Positions 10,681 through 18,067 of a stretch of 40,633 bases of DNA are shown here, one piece after another. The stretch is from the NCBI GenBank assembly GCA_024275915.1, contig JAJRYG010000050.1, positions 1-40,633 of the forward strand, given 5' to 3'. Origin of the DNA: Gammaproteobacteria bacterium (lineage in GTDB: Bacteria > Pseudomonadota > Gammaproteobacteria > UBA6429 > Thiohalophilaceae). The position numbers and the translations under genes are program-made. The notes under the pieces were generated by a model. It had not been told where the DNA came from, did not search any database, and was given only the letters and a program-made list of their open reading frames with translations. Position 1 is the stretch's first letter. Each line of letters starts with the position of its first letter.

Positions 10681-12387
10681 TCAGATGGAAACGGCCTGTT
10701 TCAGCCTGTCCTGCTCACTCGTGGGGATGCGAGGCTGGCCGATATGGAAGCCCTGCAGCAAGTCGATGCCGATCTCGCACAGTATTTCCATTGCCCGGGG
10801 TGTCTCGACAAACTCGGCAATGGTCGTCTTGCCCATCAGGTGGGCAATATTGTGCATGGACTGGACGATTTCCAGGTTGAGCGGATCTGTCTCGATATTC
10901 TTGATGAATGAGCCATCGATTTTCACGAAGTCAACCGGAAGCTCCTTGAGGTAGGCATAGGACGAATAGCCGGCGCCAAAATCATCCAGTGCAGTCTTGC
11001 AGCCCAGGGCCTGCAGACGCCCCAGAAAACCGGCCGCCAGCGACAGGTTGCTCATGGCCACGGTTTCGGTGATTTCGAAAATGAGCAAGGTGGGATCGAT
11101 ACGGTGACGTTCGATCTCCTCGGTGATCACCTGGATGATATCTGCCGATTCGAAAGAGACCGCCGAGAGGTTGATACTGAGTCGGCGATCCTGGTTGTTG
11201 TCCTGGATTTCCCTGAGCATGCGCAGGGCATTCCGGATCACCCATTTGTCGATATCGGCCATCAGGCCGAAGCGTTCTGCCGGCGGGATGAATCCCGATG
11301 GCATGATGATATTACTGTGCCGGTCGGCCATGCGTAACAGGACTTCATGGCAGGCTACCGTGCCGGATGGTTCGACAATCGGCTGACAGGCGATCAGGAA
11401 CATGTCATGTTCCAGTGCCAGTTTGATGCGTCGCGTCCAGCCCATCTCGTCAAACAGTTCACCCATGAATTTTTCATCGGCATCGGAATAGATATGTACC
11501 TGGTTTCGGCCGGAAAGCTTTGCCGCATGGCAGGAAAAATCAGCCCGTGCCAGCAGGTTTTCCTTGCCTTTATGAGGTTCGATCATGGTGATCCCGATGG
11601 AACAGCCAATATCCACGACCTGTTGCTGGTATTTGAAAGTGTAATCCTGTACCTGTTTGCGAAAACTCTCGGCAACATAGACGGCAGTTTCATCGGTTAC
11701 GTCATACAGCAGCAGTGCGAATTCATCACCCCCGATACGGGCCAGCAGATCAGTGTGACGCAAGCGATTGTGGAGAATGCTGGTGATTTCGATCAGTAAC
11801 TGATCGCCGGCAATGTGCCCGAGAGTGTCATTCACATACTTGAAGTTATCCAGGTCGATGTACAAAAGTGCGCAGGAAAGTCCACGATTTTCCATTCTGT
11901 CGACACGTTCGACAACATTTTCCAGTTCCTGCATGAAATAGTTTCGGTTATTCAGGCCGGTCAATGAATCGTGCTGGGCGATGTACTGCAGATCCTCAAT
12001 CATGGCCTTGCGTTCGCTGACATCCGCGACAATGGCGGTAAACATCTTCTGGCCGGCCAGCATGTAGCTGCTGATCTTGACCGACATGCAAAATGTTGTC
12101 TGATCCTTGCGCCTGGCGTGCATTTCTTCATCCAGATTGAGGAGCTCGCCACGTTTATGGGCACGCAGATAACCCACATTGACTTCAGCAAGCAGAATAC
12201 TAACCGGCTTGCCCCGGATTTCCTCCAGGCTGTAGCCAAACAGCTTTTCGGCGGCATGATTGAAAGACTCGATATGGCCACACTCATCGTAGGTGACGAT
12301 GCCTTCAGCGGCATTGTCCAGTACCGCTTCAAGTCTGATCTGCCGGTGATGAACCTGCTGTTGCATGTTGCGAAAGGCATCGAGCAA
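10681..12387 (-). CDS. PAS-GGDEF-EAL part of a split cyclic-di-GMP protein (C-terminal fragment)
   Basis: This 568-residue reading from a TTG at 12387 lies in the same frame as the upstream fragment and is separated from it by one TAA (12399-12397) and three sense codons. It contains a PAS domain (EGIVTYDECGHIESFNHAAE), a GGDEF domain with an intact GGDEF motif in ARIGGDEFALL, and an EAL domain. The EAL signature reads EVLLR. The other EAL residues look kept: the INLS region, FEITET, DDFGAGYSSY, and AEFVET. The diguanylate cyclase half is therefore probably competent and the phosphodiesterase half possibly so. No ribosome-binding site is seen at the TTG, so this is more likely the lost half of one gene than an independent gene. 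Confidence 0.75.
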   Translation of the reverse strand: MLDAFRNMQQQVHHRQIRLEAVLDNAAEGIVTYDECGHIESFNHAAEKLFGYSLEEIRGKPVSILLAEVNVGYLRAHKRGELLNLDEEMHARRKDQTTFCMSVKISSYMLAGQKMFTAIVADVSERKAMIEDLQYIAQHDSLTGLNNRNYFMQELENVVERVDRMENRGLSCALLYIDLDNFKYVNDTLGHIAGDQLLIEITSILHNRLRHTDLLARIGGDEFALLLYDVTDETAVYVAESFRKQVQDYTFKYQQQVVDIGCSIGITMIEPHKGKENLLARADFSCHAAKLSGRNQVHIYSDADEKFMGELFDEMGWTRRIKLALEHDMFLIACQPIVEPSGTVACHEVLLRMADRHSNIIMPSGFIPPAERFGLMADIDKWVIRNALRMLREIQDNNQDRRLSINLSAVSFESADIIQVITEEIERHRIDPTLLIFEITETVAMSNLSLAAGFLGRLQALGCKTALDDFGAGYSSYAYLKELPVDFVKIDGSFIKNIETDPLNLEIVQSMHNIAHLMGKTTIAEFVETPRAMEILCEIGIDLLQGFHIGQPRIPTSEQDRLKQAVSI

Positions 12388-12396
12388 CAGACGTGT

Positions 12397-13608
12397 TTAG
12401 GCAAGGCGGAAGTCATGCAGGGGCGTATAGGGTGCTCCTGCAGCTTCTGCATTCAGGGCGCTGGCGATATTGAGTACCGGCCGGCGAATGAGGTATTCAA
12501 ATATCACGTAGCCAACCAGCATGAAAAGAAAAATCCCCGCAACTGACAACCAGTTCATCATGGATATTTTCCTTGCCACCGCATAGGAATTCTGGATATT
12601 GTTATCCGTATCGGCTTGCTGTAGCCGGTTTATCTTGTCGACGATCATACGTGCCTTGCTGAAATCGGGACGGATCGTGGATGTCAGATATGCAATATCA
12701 ATCCGCCAGGCATCGGATGTATAAATATCCCTGATTTGCTGATAGTGCTTTTTATAGTCATTGAATGACTCGGTCAATACGGGGAGAGAACTGCTGACCT
12801 CAAGGCCAAGTTTGTTTTCACTGTCCAGTTTCTGTAATTCTGCGAGATAAGCATCAACCTGATCTACATAGAGTTGCCGGTTTTCCAGATTCTGCTTCAT
12901 GCTGTTTTCGGGTAAACCAAAGATACCTGAACGGTTGGCAATAAAAAGCCGAAACCAGCTGATTTGTTGTACCCAGACATAGCGCAGATCTTTAAGTAGA
13001 TTGATCACCTTGTAGGAATTTTCATTGATCTTTTCATTTTCCAGCTCGGTGATGGCAGGTTCCAGCACCTGTATGAAGCGGGTATTTGCCGGTAACAATT
13101 TCTGTTCCATCAGCCACATGCCGGGAAAGCGGATATTTGGTTCCAGAATCATCGACTGATATTGCTTAACATGCTGGCTCAGTTTCTGTACCTGCAAGTC
13201 CAGTTGTTCGATCAGTTGCGTATACTGAAGATTGTCACCATTTTCCTGACTGATCTGGTCTTTTAAAATACCGACCAAGCTGCTCAGACGGCTATTGCCC
13301 CGTTCGATTTTATTTCTGGTTTCAGGGTCGAACGAGTAGGAAATCAGTGTGTACTGGTGGATGTAGACTTCGAGATCCTGCAGGGTTTCCTTGATGCGGC
13401 GAATTTGCCAGTCGATCTGCCGGCTTTTATCAATGTCACGGATGGACTGGCGAGTGGTTTCCTGCACCAGGTAGGCCGAATAGATCACCACACCCACCGA
13501 GAGGAAAAGCACAGGCAGGGCGATGAGCAAAAATCGCTGTTTGAGACTTAAACTTGCCATGGCAAGACGACATATTCTCTTTTTGTTCTGATTACTGGCA
13601 TTATCCAT
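12397..13608 (-). CDS. Membrane sensor part of the split GGDEF-EAL protein (N-terminal fragment)
   Basis: The 403-residue product has a cationic N-terminus, a first membrane segment with FLLIALPVLFLSVGVVIYSA, about 270 periplasmic residues rich in helical heptad-like sequence, and a second membrane segment with GIFLFMLVGYVIFEYL. It ends after LHDFRLA at a TAA. The next in-frame codons read TRLLLDAFRNMQQQV, which is what normally links such a membrane anchor to PAS-GGDEF-EAL. A Glu or Gln codon would fit the TAA position by one substitution. ATGs at 13608 and 13560 are both possible starts; I prefer 13608 but neither has a strong ribosome-binding site. It is divergent from rluE. Confidence 0.75.
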   Translation of the reverse strand: MDNASNQNKKRICRLAMASLSLKQRFLLIALPVLFLSVGVVIYSAYLVQETTRQSIRDIDKSRQIDWQIRRIKETLQDLEVYIHQYTLISYSFDPETRNKIERGNSRLSSLVGILKDQISQENGDNLQYTQLIEQLDLQVQKLSQHVKQYQSMILEPNIRFPGMWLMEQKLLPANTRFIQVLEPAITELENEKINENSYKVINLLKDLRYVWVQQISWFRLFIANRSGIFGLPENSMKQNLENRQLYVDQVDAYLAELQKLDSENKLGLEVSSSLPVLTESFNDYKKHYQQIRDIYTSDAWRIDIAYLTSTIRPDFSKARMIVDKINRLQQADTDNNIQNSYAVARKISMMNWLSVAGIFLFMLVGYVIFEYLIRRPVLNIASALNAEAAGAPYTPLHDFRLA

Positions 13609-13677
13609 CAATATAGCGTCACATGGCTGCCTGCCTTTAAAATAATCACCCTGTTGAAAAGTGTATCCTTTGCCGAT

Positions 13678-14379
13678 ATGTCGCAACTTGTTGTTTTTAA
13701 TAAACCTTTTGATGTCCTGAGTCAGTTCACGCCGATTCGGCAGAGTGACCGGTCCCTCTCGAATTACCTGGATGTGCCCGGTTTCTACCCGGCCGGTCGG
13801 CTCGACAAGGACAGTGAGGGCCTGCTGTTGCTCACCGATGACGGTGAAATCCAGCACTGCATCGCCCACCCGCAGCAGAAAATGGCCAAGACCTACTGGG
13901 TGCAGGTGGAAGGGGAAATCAGCGAGGTGGCCCTCCAGCGGCTCCGGGAGGGCCTGGAGCTCAAGGACGGCCTGACCGCCCCGGCCCAGGCCCGCAAGAT
14001 GGCCGAGCCCGACCTCTGGCCCCGGCAGCCACCGGTACGCTACCGGGCCAGCATCCCCACCAGCTGGCTGTCCCTGACCATCACCGAGGGCCGCAACCGT
14101 CAGGTACGGCGCATGACCGCCGCCACGGGATTCCCTACCCTGCGCCTGATTCGTTATGCTGTGGGTCCGTGGAGCCTGGACGGCCTGCAACCGGGCCAGT
14201 GGCGCCAATTCGACATCGACAGGAGCCAGATCTGCCATGAGCGAAAACCCCGACAACCCGCATCTGCACCTCACCGTGGCGGCCATCATCGAAAAGGCCG
14301 GCCGGTTTCTGCTGGTGGAAGAAATCATCAAGGGAAAAAACGTGCTCAACCAGCCCGCCGGCCACGTGGAAAATGGTGA
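13678..14379 (+). CDS. rluE: 23S rRNA pseudouridine synthase (RsuA/RluE family)
   Basis: The enzyme of this family makes pseudouridine 2457 in E. coli 23S rRNA. The catalytic motif GRLDKDSEGLLLLTDDG contains the active Asp. The segments AKTYWVQVEGE, LTITEGRNRQVRRM and FPTLRLIRYAVG are typical. The ATG at 13678 gives the family N-terminus QLVVFNKPFDVLSQF. After GQWRQ the frame runs on for about 50 Arg/Pro-rich residues and overlaps nudJ by 143 bp. This tail is unlike the family and suggests a lost stop or a frameshift near the end: in another frame a TGA at 14238 would give a 4-bp ATGA overlap with nudJ. Confidence 0.9.
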   Translation: MSQLVVFNKPFDVLSQFTPIRQSDRSLSNYLDVPGFYPAGRLDKDSEGLLLLTDDGEIQHCIAHPQQKMAKTYWVQVEGEISEVALQRLREGLELKDGLTAPAQARKMAEPDLWPRQPPVRYRASIPTSWLSLTITEGRNRQVRRMTAATGFPTLRLIRYAVGPWSLDGLQPGQWRQFDIDRSQICHERKPRQPASAPHRGGHHRKGRPVSAGGRNHQGKKRAQPARRPRGKW

Positions 14380-14698
14380 ATCCTTCCTCGCTGCGGTCAG
14401 GCGTGAAACCCTGGAAGAAACCGCTTGGCACTTCGAGCCCGAGGCCGTGACCGGTATCTACCGCTGGCGGCTGCCGGGCACCGAGGAAACCTATTTTCGT
14501 CACTGCTTTTGTGGCCAGGTCGTGGCATTCGAAGCCGAACGCCAACTGGACAGCGATATCCTTCGCACCGTGTGGCTCAGTCTCGACGAGCTTCAGCAGC
14601 AACGGGAGCGGCTGCGCAGTCCACTGGTGCTGCGCTGCCTCGAAGATTATCGGGCCGGTGCCCGCTATCCGCTGGATCTGTATCATGATGTGATCTGA
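14237..14698 (+). CDS. nudJ: NUDIX hydrolase, NudJ type
   Basis: NudJ in E. coli hydrolyses thiamine pyrophosphate precursors and nucleoside di- and triphosphates. The 153-residue product carries the Nudix box as [20 protein letters not shown] followed by TAW, with the final Gly of the consensus replaced by Ala. The start at 14237 gives [18 protein letters not shown], the normal family beginning. It stands between rluE and mnmA as in Pseudomonas and many other gammaproteobacteria. The gene starts inside the extended 3' end of rluE. Confidence 0.92.
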   Translation: MSENPDNPHLHLTVAAIIEKAGRFLLVEEIIKGKNVLNQPAGHVENGESFLAAVRRETLEETAWHFEPEAVTGIYRWRLPGTEETYFRHCFCGQVVAFEAERQLDSDILRTVWLSLDELQQQRERLRSPLVLRCLEDYRAGARYPLDLYHDVI

Positions 14699-14756
14699 TC
14701 CCGGCGTCTGCTACACTGCCTGCTCCACCGCTCAACGACAACGACGTAGATTCATC

Positions 14757-15875
14757 TTGACCAGTCAATCCCTTTCTCCCTCCCAGTCCGTGATCGTCGG
14801 CATGTCCGGTGGTGTGGATTCCTCTGTCGCTGCCCTGCTCATGCAACAGCAGGGCCTCGAAGTGCGCGGGGTATTCATGAAGAACTGGGAAGGCGACGAC
14901 ACCGAGGATCACTGTGCCGCCGAGGACGATCTGGCCGACGCCCGCAAGGTCTGTGAAAAACTCGGCATTCCCCTGCAGGGCGTCAACTTTGCCGATCAGT
15001 ACTGGGAGCGGGTGTTCGAATATTTCCTGCAGGAATACCGGGCCGGTCGCACCCCCAACCCGGACATCCTCTGCAACCGGGAAATCAAGTTCAAGGCCTT
15101 TCTCGACTACGCCATGCAGCAGGGGGCCGACTACATCGTCACCGGTCATTATGCCCGCATTGGCCAGCAGCAGGGCCGCTATACCCTGCTGCGTGGACGG
15201 GACAGCAACAAGGATCAGAGTTACTTTCTCTACACCCTTGGCCAGCACCAGCTGGCACGCAGCCTGTTTCCGGTCGGTGAACTGGAAAAAGCCCGGGTGC
15301 GGGAAATTGCCGAGCAGCATGGTCTGGTGACCTTCGACAAGAAAGACAGTACCGGCATCTGTTTTATCGGCGAGCGGGATTTTCGCGCCTTCCTCAAGCG
15401 CTACCTGCCTGCCCAGCCCGGTGAGATCCACACCCCCGACGGGCTCCGTCTGGGCCAGCACGAAGGCCTGATGTACTACACGCTAGGCCAGCGTCAGGGG
15501 CTTGGCATTGGTGGAGTGAAAGGCCATGAGGGGGCCACCTGGTACGTGGCCGACAAGGATCTGGACAACAACATCCTCATTGTTGTCGATAGGCATAACC
15601 ATCCCCTGCTCCACAGCCAGGCACTGATGGCGACCGATCTGCACTGGGTGAGCGGCCAGGCCCCGGCCCTGCCATTGAAATGCACGGCAAAAACCCGATA
15701 TCGCCAGCAGGATGCCGCGTGTGTCATCGAATCGATACAGGAATCGGCTTGCCGTGTCAGTTTTGACCAGCCCCAGTGGGCGGTAACCCCGGGCCAGTCC
15801 ATCGTCTTCTACCAAGGTGAGGAATGCCTGGGTGGTGGTATCATCAACAGTTATGAACGGAACAAACAGGCATGA
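14757..15875 (+). CDS. mnmA: tRNA 2-thiouridine(34) synthase MnmA
   Basis: MnmA thiolates U34 of the tRNAs for Lys, Glu and Gln, taking sulfur from the IscS/Tus relay. The 372-residue product has the PP-loop SGGVDSS (17-23). The two catalytic cysteines are C106 in NPDILCN and C202 in STGICFIG. The ATP-contact region TGHYAR and the KDQSYFLY block are also present. The only reasonable start is a TTG at 14757, because the next in-frame Met lies in the PP-loop. The stop overlaps hflD by 4 bp, indicating cotranscription. Confidence 0.96.
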   Translation: MTSQSLSPSQSVIVGMSGGVDSSVAALLMQQQGLEVRGVFMKNWEGDDTEDHCAAEDDLADARKVCEKLGIPLQGVNFADQYWERVFEYFLQEYRAGRTPNPDILCNREIKFKAFLDYAMQQGADYIVTGHYARIGQQQGRYTLLRGRDSNKDQSYFLYTLGQHQLARSLFPVGELEKARVREIAEQHGLVTFDKKDSTGICFIGERDFRAFLKRYLPAQPGEIHTPDGLRLGQHEGLMYYTLGQRQGLGIGGVKGHEGATWYVADKDLDNNILIVVDRHNHPLLHSQALMATDLHWVSGQAPALPLKCTAKTRYRQQDAACVIESIQESACRVSFDQPQWAVTPGQSIVFYQGEECLGGGIINSYERNKQA

Positions 15876-16513
15876 GCAAGACCCTGCGTGACAAAACCCT
15901 GGCCCTGGCCGGGATCTTTCAGGCCGCCAGTCTGGTCAATGAACTGGCTTCCACCGGCAATGTGGACAAACACGACTTTGAAACCTGCATCCGCAGTATT
16001 TTTGTCACCGACCCGGACAGTACCGAGGAAGTTTTCGGGCAGCTGGAATACCTGCAAAAGGGTCTGAGAGTACTTGGCGAACAACTCGGCAGTGAACAGA
16101 CCGAACGGGACATCAACATCGCCCGCTATGTGATTTCCCTGTTGCACCTGCAACGCAAGCTGGCAAGGAACAAGACCATGCTGGATCGCCTGTCCAGCGG
16201 CATCGAGAACGCCCGGCGTCAGAGTGAACATTTTCATGTTACACATGAAAACGTGATAGCCAACCTGGCCGAACTGTATAGGGAAACCATCAGCCGGCTC
16301 AACCCCACCATCATGGTCAATGGAGAAAGCCAGTACCTGTCCAACCCGACCACCGCCAACCAGATCCGTGCCCTGTTGCTGGCCGGCATCCGCGCTGCCG
16401 TACTGTGGGCACAAAGTGGCGGCAGCCGCTGGTTCATCCTCCTGAACCGGGGCAAGATCGTCAACGAAGCCGAACGTATCCGGCGCCAGGAAATCCAGCA
16501 AAGGTTACATTGA
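15872..16513 (+). CDS. hflD: High frequency lysogenization protein HflD homolog
   Basis: The 213-residue, mostly helical protein matches HflD, known in E. coli as a membrane-associated factor that influences lambda lysogeny through CII. Its cellular role is poorly defined. Family features are the start with [17 protein letters not shown] and the later segments LRVLGEQLG and [18 protein letters not shown]. The ATGA overlap with mnmA is the usual arrangement. In many relatives purB follows; here the gene ends at the border of the toxin-immunity island. Confidence 0.93.
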   Translation: MSKTLRDKTLALAGIFQAASLVNELASTGNVDKHDFETCIRSIFVTDPDSTEEVFGQLEYLQKGLRVLGEQLGSEQTERDINIARYVISLLHLQRKLARNKTMLDRLSSGIENARRQSEHFHVTHENVIANLAELYRETISRLNPTIMVNGESQYLSNPTTANQIRALLLAGIRAAVLWAQSGGSRWFILLNRGKIVNEAERIRRQEIQQRLH

Positions 16514-16686
16514 GTTGTATTGAGACAGAGGCAAGGCCAGAATTCAGGCTATTCCGTGGTTAATCTCCAGCTGTTCCCAACGGTTACTGCATACTGATTC
16601 TCAGGCCAGTTGTGACAAGTACACATTGATATCAAAATACCGAGGCCAGCTCTGTCGAAAATATCAAACCGTCAATGCCAGACTCT

Positions 16687-17196
16687 TCAACAAGGTTTTG
16701 AACTTTTCAGTATAGTACACGTTCCTGTAATCGTCATATTCTGTTCGAAGACCAATAAATTCATCAGTTTATCTTCCCTGAAGACAAGACTTCTCATATC
16801 AATGTAACCGCTGTCTTCCGCGACCCGTTTACTGGTGGATTCATCGATCTTGTCCAGCCCGGTTTTGCAGGTAACATGAAACACCCAGTATGGTATGCCT
16901 TCGCAGCTGATGGGAAGGAATTTCCCATATTCTTCGAGTGGATCTGACAAACACTTGAATGCTTTCTCGTTTATCACAAGTTGCTCTATGAACCAACAAG
17001 TAATATCTGGTGGTGACAACACGGTTTTACTGTCACTTTCATCAAAAAATTCGACATTGAGTGTTTTCCAGAAACCTGACCATTCAGGTTCCTCAAGCAC
17101 GAAATAGTAATCTCCACCAAACTTCTCAACAAGTTCATCGGGGGGAATATTGAAAACCAGGTATTTTGTACGATCATATCGTAGCTTGTAAATCAT
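16687..17196 (-). CDS. Imm11/DUF1629-like immunity protein, probably frameshifted at its C-terminus
   Basis: The 169-residue reading resembles the MXAN_0049/Imm11 (DUF1629) immunity family, which often accompanies AHH-type nuclease toxins. Family-like parts are DITCWFIEQLVINEKAF, the block YGKFLPISCEGIPYWVFHV and IDESTSKRVAEDSGYIDMR. After REDK the annotated frame continues LMNLLVFEQ. The next frame instead reads TDEFIGLRTEYDDYRNVYYT and then EKFKTLLKSLALT, a more family-like ending. One extra A at 16770-16772 would join them, and one more G near 16671 would extend to a stop at 16632 (about 188 residues). Its ATG overlaps the toxin TGA (ATGA), the normal coupling of such pairs. Confidence 0.65.
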   Translation of the reverse strand: MIYKLRYDRTKYLVFNIPPDELVEKFGGDYYFVLEEPEWSGFWKTLNVEFFDESDSKTVLSPPDITCWFIEQLVINEKAFKCLSDPLEEYGKFLPISCEGIPYWVFHVTCKTGLDKIDESTSKRVAEDSGYIDMRSLVFREDKLMNLLVFEQNMTITGTCTILKSSKPC

Positions 17197-17402
17197 GCCA
17201 ATCGTCCCCTGGGTGATGCAGTCAGGTCCTTTTTGAGCATGACATACTCGGGGAAAGTATGTTCCTGCAAATGTCTGGCAATCAGCTGTAAATCCTTGCG
17301 AAATGCAGGCTTATGATACATGTTCCCAAGTCGGCTGCGTATCCGGAAGTAATAGTTGGAACGGTGAATACGGCTGTGTGGTACCGCTTTTGGCATTTGT
17401 GG

Positions 17403-17507
17403 GTGAATGCAGCACAACTTCGGCTTATCATGGCAAGTCTGGGTATTAGGATCGATGATCCGGATAATGGCTGCTGGTTACCTGAAAATACAGCCGCTAC
17501 ACATCAC
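17403..17507. other. Inverted 105-bp segment inside the toxin gene
   Basis: The segment begins GTGA and ends TCAC, a 4-bp terminal inverted repeat (GTGAATG against GTGATG if one gap is allowed). Its coding sense is on the plus strand, while both flanks code on the minus strand. Re-inverting it makes both junctions coherent: GGH then VNAAQLR at one end and NTAATHH then PQMPKA at the other. I see no recombinase gene in the window. Confidence 0.8.
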
Positions 17508-17760
17508 GTGCCCGCCAGCAACGATTGCATGGGCATGGCAACGTGCAGGGTGCTTTTTACCATTTATCTCAAGGTGCTTTCCAAGCCGGGCTGAATTGTG
17601 ATTTTCATTCCGCAGTTCACTTCTTGTCATGCATTTTGCCTGAAGTCGGTATTTATCAATACCTTCTTGAATTAGGTCTGCAACAGCCACTTTATTGAGG
17701 TCGGCGTCAGTGAGTCTGGTCTCTTGAGCGAGAACCTGATCAATCGCCCGATCAAGCAGG

Positions 17761-17767
17761 TTTTTTT
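17761..17767 (-). repeat. A7 homopolymer at the toxin frameshift
   Basis: On the minus strand ATG is followed by seven A and then CCTGC. The toxin frame requires a -1 step here, or eight A. This could be a fixed deletion, slippage at the poly-A, or a sequencing error. Confidence 0.6.
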
Positions 17768-17914
17768 CATGATACTTGACAGTTTTTCTGGTACAGGCAT
17801 TCGTGTCTCCTTACATTTTACCTTGATGCATGCTGTGGCCCGATAACGGCAGTTTCAGCCGTTCATTGCAAGTCGCATGTTTTTTCTGCCCAGTTATCTT
17901 TACATCTTCAGGAG

Positions 17915-17947
17915 GCTCTGAATAATTCATCCCTGAATTATCAGAGC
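17915..17947. repeat. Inverted repeat upstream of the toxin region
   Basis: GCTCTGAATAATTCA (17915-17929) faces TGAATTATCAGAGC (17934-17947); the arms match except for one extra A. There is no T-run on either side. It lies in the 267-bp gap (17801-18067) between the toxin start and the tatD end. That gap otherwise holds the toxin ribosome-binding site, an A/T-rich stretch around 17945-17985 and a second hairpin at 18034-18060. Confidence 0.5.
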
Positions 17948-18033
17948 ACAAAAACAAAAAGTACGATTTTCGTTTTTTGCACAAAACCAAACGCTTGTCG
18001 TGTTTGATTTTGGCGGCACTTCCCTGTGCCGCG

Positions 18034-18060
18034 GGAATCTCTGAATATATCAGAGATTCC
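18034..18060. terminator. Hairpin downstream of tatD
   Basis: GGAATCTCTGA (18034-18044), loop ATATA, TCAGAGATTCC (18050-18060): a perfect 11-bp stem starting 7 bp after the tatD stop. It lacks a T-run on the minus strand, so it may protect the mRNA 3' end or act with Rho rather than as a classical terminator. Its inner TCTGA/TCAGA resembles that of the hairpin at 17915-17947. Confidence 0.45.
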
Positions 18061-18067
18061 TTCATTT

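Larger units (their letters stand above)
17193..17800 (-). pseudogene. AHH-type nuclease toxin interrupted by a 105-bp inversion and a frameshift
   Basis: A strong ribosome-binding site (AAGGAGA, 17812-17806) precedes an ATG at 17800. As it stands, that frame ends after 41 codons. With one more A in the A7 tract (17761-17767) it continues through RAIDQVLAQ and GKKHPARCHAHAIVAGGH to 17508. There the sequence of 17403-17507 is backwards. Read in the opposite direction, this segment encodes AAQLRLIMASLGIRIDDPDN and CWLPENTAA, the middle of an AHH (HNH/EndoVII-like) domain, and leads in frame into PHSRIHRSNYYFRIRSRL and a TGA at 17193. The restored protein has 202 residues and overlaps the immunity ATG. 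AHAI stands where the family name-giving AHH is usual. Confidence 0.8.

Noticed and set aside
17403-17507. Recombinase-driven invertible switch as a settled explanation
   Set aside because: The terminal repeats are only 4 bp and no invertase gene is in the window, so a single template-switch event is equally likely; I report the inversion itself but not this mechanism as established.
17313-17594. Plus-strand 93-codon frame over the toxin region
   Set aside because: Its only protein-like part (the IRIDDPDNGCWLPEN region) is the inverted segment of the minus-strand toxin; both ends are shadow sequence and there is no ribosome-binding site.
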